A DNA stretch of 18,598 nucleotides from Anaerolineaceae bacterium UBA6133 (GTDB taxonomy: Bacteria; Chloroflexota; Anaerolineae; Anaerolineales; Anaerolineaceae): the NCBI GenBank assembly GCA_002435825.1, contig DIVL01000040.1, positions 1-18,598 on the forward strand, in the 5' to 3' direction. The notes below the pieces were generated by a model. That model had not been told where the DNA came from and made no database searches. It saw only the letters and a program-made list of their open reading frames with translations. Shown here piece by piece: positions 13,784 through 18,598 of the stretch; positions within the stretch are counted from its first letter, which is position 1; every line of letters begins with the position of its first letter. Both the position numbers and the translations under genes were made by a program.

Positions 13784-16336
13784 ATGCAAGCGACAACCGG
13801 AACCTCTGAATTCAGCGCTGGACTGACATCCCAATTCAACCACCTCAACCGCGCAATCCTGGTGGCAGACAAACCCCAGAACTGGCAGCCTGCCATCGCA
13901 GATATGAACGTTTTCCTTTCGCAGTTGGAAACCTGGCTGGCCGATAATCCTGCTGTGATTGGGGAGGATATCGTCACCTCCTCGCGCGTTTTCAGCCTGC
14001 TCCTGACTCTGGCAGCCACAGGCACACAGGGTCGGCTGGAACTCTACCAGGCTAAGGATGACGCAACTAAGGCACTTCGCGCTCAGATTGATGAAGACTA
14101 TCTGCCTCTTTCCGGGGATATGCGCCGCAAGGCAATCACGATTGCCCGGGAGTACCTGTGCAACCCGGTCTTTGCCAGCCTTTCGGAAGCTATCCATCAC
14201 GAAATCCTGCCCCTGCTTGAAAGCCTGGACAACAAGGTGGATCCGGACCGCTTTATGGCATACCGCGTGGTCCAGATCGGCAACATCTACGAACGCCTTT
14301 TTGCCTTACGCCTGCGCACAGGAGACCCAGTCTTGCTGGGATTGGCGGGAAAGAAAGGTCTGCTGCGGGAAATTTACGACCGCAAATACCTGCGCTTTGG
14401 CACCTCCGGCGTGCGAGCACGCTGGGGTTTTGATTTCACTCAGACCCGTGCCCGGCAGGTCGTGCAGGCAGTCTGTGACTTTTTGAATAATGAAAACGTA
14501 CCTGCCTTCGTCGGCGCTGAAGATCTCTCAGGGAAAGTGATCGTCATAGGGCGTGACACCCGCCGCTACTCAGACCTGGTCACCCAGTGGACCGCGGAAA
14601 CCTGCCTTGCCAATGGCTTCAAGGTGCACATCGGCACGCGCGACGTGCCCACGCCTGCCCTGGCTTTTTATGAGACCGAGGTGGTTCCAACGGATGAAGT
14701 GGCAGGATTGATCATCGCCACCGCCAGCCATAATCCACCGGAATGGCAGGGGATCAAGTTCAACCCCCGCTTAGGCTATCCCGCCCCAACCAACGTCACC
14801 GATTTCATCGCCTTTCGCATCAACGAACTCCAGCTGATTGACCACGGTGGTGGACAAAGCGAGGTGGAAGATGCCCGGGCTCGCGGGTTGGTGCAGGGCT
14901 TTGACCCTCTCGACGATTATGTCAATTGGATCAAAAACAATGGCAAGGGCAACGCCCGCATTCCGATCGATTTTAATCGCATCCGCAGCTTCTTTGCCGA
15001 CAAGATGGTGGTGGTGGATGAGATGCACGGCTCAGGGCGCGGCTATCTGACCCGTTTGCTCGGCGAGGCGGGCGTCCGCTTCACCGTGATCCACGCTAAT
15101 GTCGACCCGGACCTGGGCGGGCAGGATTATGCCAACCCTGAAGAGCCCTTCAACCAGTTGCTCAAAGAGACCGTCGCGCAAACCGGCGCACAGATCGGTA
15201 TGGGCATGGATACCGACGCCGACCGCTATGGGGTCGTGGACAAGGGTGGCGTTTACTTCCGACCCAACCAGATCCTGCCAATGCTGCTGCGCTATTTGGG
15301 CGTGGACCGCGGTATCACCGGGCGCGTCATCGCCACCCAGACTGGTTCGCCTCTGCTCGAGGTGCTGGCAGGCATGATCCCGAATAATGATGCCAATAAA
15401 CCCGCGAAGGGCGCACTACCGGGATATGTAGGACAGCGCATTTACAAATGCCGCGTGGGAGATATCGCCTCGCGCAGCCTCCAACACGCCTTTGCAGTTC
15501 CTGTTGGGATCAAATACATCGAGGAGATCCGCCGCACCGACAGCGCTTATAACAACCTCAAGGTTCTTCCGGATGATTGGCGCGATCGCATTCTGATCGG
15601 CGGCGAGGAATCCTCCGGTCTCACCACGCGCGGACACATCACGGATAAGGACGGACCCTGGGCGAACCTGCTCATCCTGGACATGCTTTCTTATTATGGC
15701 ACCCGCGCTGAGAAACCGCTGGGTACGTTGCAGGAAATCTGGAACGAACTCGTGAATCTGCCCGGGCTTTGGGAATCCTTTGGCACTTCTTCGGATCCTA
15801 CATCATATGCCGGTCGCTCGGACGTGGACGCGCCGCTGGAAGCAAAAGAGGCCTTCATCGATTATTACCTTGACCTGCCGGATCATCCCGGTCAGGACGG
15901 GCTGAAGATTGCCGGATTGAGCATCGATTACCTTGGCGGCATCCGTTATGAGCTGGTGGAAATGCAACTCAGTGACCAAACTGGGAACGACTATTATTAC
16001 CTCCGCATGCGCGCCTCTGGCACCGAACCCATCAACCGCATTTATATAGAAGCAGCTGACCTGCAGGTCGGGCAGCGAATGATGGCTGAAGTTCTGAAGA
16101 AACTGGAAGATATCACCGCCGACACGCTAAGAAAGGCGCACTCCTCGTGGCACCTGGTGGACATGCTGTGCCAGTCGCGCCTGAGCGAACACACCGAACA
16201 GGCTGTGCGAGAAGTGATCTCCAGGCAACAATGGAGCATCGCAGATATCCTCGCGAAAATTGATCTAATGACCCAAACCCTCGAAAAACGCAATCGCAAG
16301 GTGATTCAAGCCTGGCACAAAGCCCTAAGCGCCTGA
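13784..16336 (+). CDS. Large phosphoglucomutase/phosphomannomutase family protein with N-terminal extension
   Basis: An alpha-D-phosphohexomutase expected to interconvert hexose 1- and 6-phosphates. It has 850 residues against about 450-600 for most relatives. Residues of about 1-200 are an extra helical-looking region with no motif I recognise. The catalytic core starts at RFGTSGVRA (204-212) and has Ser315 in TASHNPPEW, the metal loop DTDADR (476-481, with Thr where GlmM has Gly), GGEESSG (606-612) and RASGTEP (743-749). About 80 further residues with charged helices close the protein. It starts 12 nt after glmM with AAGGAG 5 nt upstream, so the two mutases are cotranscribed. It is probably cytoplasmic. 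It likely feeds glycogen, nucleotide-sugar or polysaccharide synthesis, but substrate preference is open. Confidence 0.87.
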   Translation: MQATTGTSEFSAGLTSQFNHLNRAILVADKPQNWQPAIADMNVFLSQLETWLADNPAVIGEDIVTSSRVFSLLLTLAATGTQGRLELYQAKDDATKALRAQIDEDYLPLSGDMRRKAITIAREYLCNPVFASLSEAIHHEILPLLESLDNKVDPDRFMAYRVVQIGNIYERLFALRLRTGDPVLLGLAGKKGLLREIYDRKYLRFGTSGVRARWGFDFTQTRARQVVQAVCDFLNNENVPAFVGAEDLSGKVIVIGRDTRRYSDLVTQWTAETCLANGFKVHIGTRDVPTPALAFYETEVVPTDEVAGLIIATASHNPPEWQGIKFNPRLGYPAPTNVTDFIAFRINELQLIDHGGGQSEVEDARARGLVQGFDPLDDYVNWIKNNGKGNARIPIDFNRIRSFFADKMVVVDEMHGSGRGYLTRLLGEAGVRFTVIHANVDPDLGGQDYANPEEPFNQLLKETVAQTGAQIGMGMDTDADRYGVVDKGGVYFRPNQILPMLLRYLGVDRGITGRVIATQTGSPLLEVLAGMIPNNDANKPAKGALPGYVGQRIYKCRVGDIASRSLQHAFAVPVGIKYIEEIRRTDSAYNNLKVLPDDWRDRILIGGEESSGLTTRGHITDKDGPWANLLILDMLSYYGTRAEKPLGTLQEIWNELVNLPGLWESFGTSSDPTSYAGRSDVDAPLEAKEAFIDYYLDLPDHPGQDGLKIAGLSIDYLGGIRYELVEMQLSDQTGNDYYYLRMRASGTEPINRIYIEAADLQVGQRMMAEVLKKLEDITADTLRKAHSSWHLVDMLCQSRLSEHTEQAVREVISRQQWSIADILAKIDLMTQTLEKRNRKVIQAWHKALSA

Positions 16337-16686
16337 AACACGTATTTACCGACCAGCCTCGGGGTAATCCCGGGGCTGCTTTGTAGCAACGAAATATATT
16401 GTAATCCAAAATCGTCTTCCCAGATGGAAAACAAGTTCTTTCCACCAGAAAACATCCAGCTTCAGTTTACGAGCCCATCTCCGCGTCTTTGCCAATCTTC
16501 TCCTCTTCTGAAGCTTCCAAAGACTGGTTACAATTACTCAAAAATCGGATGAATAAAGAACTCTCCTTGACCCAACTTTTCTAAAATATGCAAATATGAA
16601 ACAGTATCTGCAACCATATAAAAGCTTTCAGCTGCTAAGACTATGCCCCACTACTCAGGCAGTTTGTCAGGCTCCCGACGGCAGGC
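16337..16686. other. Gap between convergent genes
   Basis: These 350 bp separate the plus-strand mutase operon from the minus-strand lipoprotein gene. The only structure I can support is the hairpin terminator at 16355-16377. The remainder has no open frame with a credible start and ribosome site. The part next to 16687 lacks a clear terminator for the lipoprotein gene, with only a weak AGCT-GAA-AGCTTTT fold on the minus strand at about 16621-16635. Confidence 0.6.
16355..16377 (+). terminator. Terminator of the EEP-glmM-phosphoglucomutase operon
   Basis: AGCCTCGGG and CCCGGGGCT form a 9-bp stem (one G-U pair) with a 5-nt loop GTAAT, starting 19 nt after the stop codon at 16336. It is followed by GCTTTGT, a short T run. 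The stem is GC-rich and well placed for rho-independent termination. Confidence 0.7.
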
Positions 16687-17532
16687 CTAATCAGCGAAGT
16701 TGTACGGGACTTTCGAGATGTAAAAGTTGTCAAAGTAAAGTTCAACATTGCCCGTGTCGTTTGAACCAGCCAAAACGCCAGCCGTACCAGCAGGCAGGCC
16801 ATCAATTGCATACGTTCCCACCAGCTGCCTGTTCACATAAAGGCTTAATTCACTCTGAGTACATACCCCGGTCAGGTGCGTACCGGCTGGGTCCAGAGCA
16901 ATTCCCACATTTCCGGTAAAGATGGTTGTATTTTCGCCATTCAGCTTTTGGACAAATTTCACTTCCCCGTCTGCCCCAACAGCCATCCGGAACAAGTTAT
17001 CGCTGTTCTCAAAACCGCACACAAAACCAGCCTCAGCATCTTTCGCGAAGTTCGCGCCGCCGTGCACATCCACGTCCAGTACCACATCATGGTCATAAAC
17101 CACATCCCTAACAGTGTTCCAGCCTACACGATCCATGGCGATAACATTCACAAAGAACTCGCCATTTACAAAAGCCCGTGTCATTCGCTCGTTGCTGCTA
17201 TCCGGCCAATCCAGTTTTGGATTTGTAAAATCTTCCTGGAACACAATTTCTGTACCGCTTGCCACATTCGGGGTGAAAACCCAAACCTCTGTGGGTTCTG
17301 CTGTTGGAATCATGGGAGTCGCGGCGGGCGGAACTTCAGTTGGGGGTATTTCAGTGGGAGGAATAAGTGTGGGAGGTATTGCTGTTGGCGCTTCAGTCGC
17401 TTGAGCCAAGGTTGGTTCAGGCGTTTGGCTTGGCTGCATTAGGGCTGTGGTTGGCGATTGTGGCTGAACGGGCCCCGCGCAGGCTACCACTGTTATCATC
17501 AGTACAAATAGAGCAAACCACAGTTTTTTCAT
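16687..17532 (-). CDS. Lipoprotein with Pro/Thr-rich linker and concanavalin/laminin-G-like domain
   Basis: This encodes 281 residues. AAGGAG 5 nt upstream supports the start. The signal peptide ends in TVVAC, with Cys18 as the lipidation site. Residues of about 20-90 are a low-complexity Pro/Thr/Glu linker with repeats of IPPTEIPPTEVPP type. From about residue 95 (VFQEDFTNPKLDWP) to the end is a beta-rich domain resembling LamG or DUF1080 folds, with a closing strand VELYFDNFYIS. These folds bind carbohydrates or act as surface adhesive modules. Two Cys (FVCGF, GVCTQ) could form a disulfide. There is no catalytic motif. It is probably anchored on the outer face of the membrane with the linker spanning the envelope. 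It stands alone between the mutase operon and the IS256 element. Confidence 0.8.
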   Translation of the reverse strand: MKKLWFALFVLMITVVACAGPVQPQSPTTALMQPSQTPEPTLAQATEAPTAIPPTLIPPTEIPPTEVPPAATPMIPTAEPTEVWVFTPNVASGTEIVFQEDFTNPKLDWPDSSNERMTRAFVNGEFFVNVIAMDRVGWNTVRDVVYDHDVVLDVDVHGGANFAKDAEAGFVCGFENSDNLFRMAVGADGEVKFVQKLNGENTTIFTGNVGIALDPAGTHLTGVCTQSELSLYVNRQLVGTYAIDGLPAGTAGVLAGSNDTGNVELYFDNFYISKVPYNFAD

Positions 17533-18003
17533 ATCATCTCCTTAAAATCACCACTGGCAACAACTTGAAACAAATTATTTCCGGATTCCACGTCAACATC
17601 AAATTATCTTCATAATTTTCAACTGGCGAAGTATTTTGGCAGGATATTCCACCTGAATACCGCCTCAAAATAAAATCGCCTCCATTTACCTTCATCCGGC
17701 AAAGGATTTTGGATATATTCTCTATATTGTAGCATTTTCGGCACCACATTGATAGGAATTTTACGAATAAATCTTGCAATACGAAATATTGGGTATGGTA
17801 AACAGACCTCATCAAATAAACTGAAGCCAACACCGGAACAATATTTGACACTATATTCTTAACATAAACAGTTTTTATACACATATTTATACGGATAATT
17901 TGCCGGTTGGTGTAACATATTTTCTGTAAATTCATGAACCTTAACAAAAGTGGTGAGTCAGAAGTATCCTAAATAGATCACCAAATCTGAATAGGAGAAC
18001 TAA
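17533..18003. other. AT-rich intergenic region upstream of the IS256 element
   Basis: These 471 bp are clearly richer in A and T than their neighbours. They include the ribosome site and presumably the promoter of the 16687-17532 lipoprotein, though I find no clean -35/-10 pair. A minus-strand frame of 137 codons (17534-17947) has no recognisable motif, an implausible residue composition and an end abutting the lipoprotein start, so I do not call it a gene. The last 50 bp (from about 17950) probably belong to the left end of the IS256-type element. Confidence 0.5.
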
Positions 18004-18014
18004 ATGACTCACCA
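17951..18014 (+). promoter_or_regulatory. Fold-back inverted repeat covering the IS256 transposase start codon
   Basis: TGGTGAGTCA (17951-17960) is exactly complementary to TGACTCACCA (18005-18014), which includes the last two bases of the ATG at 18004-18006 and the first codons. The ribosome site AGGAG (17994-17998) falls in the loop. Any transcript entering from outside would carry both arms and could hide the start codon, whereas a transcript starting inside the element downstream of 17960 would not. A second TCACCA at 17978-17983 can pair with the left arm over 6 bp. Confidence 0.5.
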
Positions 18015-18598
18015 AGAAAATTATAACCTTTCAACAAGCACAATAGAAGAGCTGACCAGAAATGGGCTCGAGGTCATCCCTGAATTGGTCAGGGTCATTC
18101 TGAACAGTGTCATGCAAGCAGAGCGATCGCAATATCTGCAAGCAAAGGCGTATGAGCGCACAGAAGATCGTCAAGGACATGCCAATGGATACAAGCCTAA
18201 AACGGTCAGGACCAAGCTTGGCGATATCACTTTTGCCATCCCACAAGTGCGGGAAGGTGGTTTCTATCCTTCAGCGCTGGAGAAGGGTATGAGAAGTGAA
18301 CGAGCCCTGCTGATTGCAGTAGCTGAAATGTATGTCCAGGGTGTGTCAACCAGAAGGATCAAAGCCATCACAGAAGAGCTGTGTGGGGTTGAGATCTCAG
18401 CCATGCAAGTCAGTCGAGCGGCACAGCAGTTGGATGAAGTTTTGCAGGAATGGCGGGAACGTCCCCTGGGAGAAATCCAATACTTATTTGCTGATGCCCG
18501 TTATGAAAAGGTCAGAGAGGCTGGTCAGGTGCGTGATGCGGCTGTTTTAGTGGCCACAGGCATCTCTCCAGAAGGAGAAAGACAGGTTTTAGGCGTTT
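18004..18598 (+). CDS. IS256 family transposase, N-terminal part (cut by the window edge)
   Basis: An open frame runs from ATG 18004 through the last base without a stop (198 complete codons), with AGGAG 5 nt upstream. The product matches the IS256/Mutator family. It has the segment GHANGYKPKTVRTKLGDI (about 58-75), then FAIPQVREGGFYPSALEKG, a helical region with MYVQGVSTRRI (109-119), and the first catalytic Asp164 in FADARYEKVRE. Full enzymes have about 400 residues, so roughly the first half is seen. Nothing in this part is broken, so the element may be active. It mobilises its own element by a DDE-type reaction. The right end and target duplications lie outside the window. Confidence 0.92.
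   Translation, partial: MTHQENYNLSTSTIEELTRNGLEVIPELVRVILNSVMQAERSQYLQAKAYERTEDRQGHANGYKPKTVRTKLGDITFAIPQVREGGFYPSALEKGMRSERALLIAVAEMYVQGVSTRRIKAITEELCGVEISAMQVSRAAQQLDEVLQEWRERPLGEIQYLFADARYEKVREAGQVRDAAVLVATGISPEGERQVLGV

Noticed and set aside
17534..17947. Minus-strand open frame of 137 codons in the AT-rich gap
   Set aside because: It has no recognisable motif, no ribosome site, atypical composition with many Ile, Asn and Cys, and covers the promoter region expected for the downstream lipoprotein. It is most likely a chance frame.

Overview
The window looks like a chromosomal segment of an uncultured Chloroflexota bacterium of the class Anaerolineae. I infer this from recalled gene types, not from a search. 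The clues are lipoproteins with long Thr/Pro/Glu-rich linkers after the lipobox, an R3H-domain AAA ATPase next to thymidylate kinase, a DsbA-cyclophilin fusion lipoprotein, and a very long phosphoglucomutase beside GlmM. Transposon sequence lies at both ends: a decayed, internally deleted element on the left and an intact IS256-type transposase start on the right that runs out of the window.

Layout. 1-470: remnant of an ISNCY/IS1202-like insertion sequence with matching 14-bp terminal repeats. 634-3068 (minus strand): two adjacent exported proteins of unknown function that look like distant paralogs, separated by a perfect 13-bp hairpin whose 3' arm is also complementary to the downstream Shine-Dalgarno sequence. 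3197-9497 (minus strand): a tightly packed six-gene run, in order of transcription R3H-AAA ATPase, tmk, DsbA-cyclophilin lipoprotein, PrsW-type protease, PlsC-type acyltransferase and rhomboid protease. It joins nucleotide metabolism to envelope protein folding, intramembrane proteolysis and lipid synthesis. 9657-11268 (minus strand): a small exported Gly/Met-rich protein with two 40-residue repeats carrying acidic DADGDG loops, downstream of the Tat-exported molybdoenzyme MsrP.

11391-16336 (plus strand): an operon of an endonuclease/exonuclease/phosphatase-fold enzyme, phosphoglucosamine mutase (glmM) and an 850-residue phosphoglucomutase/phosphomannomutase, closed by a hairpin terminator. 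It diverges from msrP across a short gap that holds good promoters for both directions. The msrP promoter predicts a leaderless mRNA. 16687-17532 (minus strand): a lipoprotein with a concanavalin/laminin-G-like domain. 17533-18003 is AT-rich and has no convincing gene. 18004 to the end: a truncated IS256 transposase whose start codon can be locked into a 10-bp fold-back helix.

I saw no CRISPR array, tRNA or rRNA. No single undescribed system stands out. The best leads are the envelope-quality-control operon, the Met-rich protein next to MsrP, the paralogous exported pair with its hairpin, and the IS256 fold-back.
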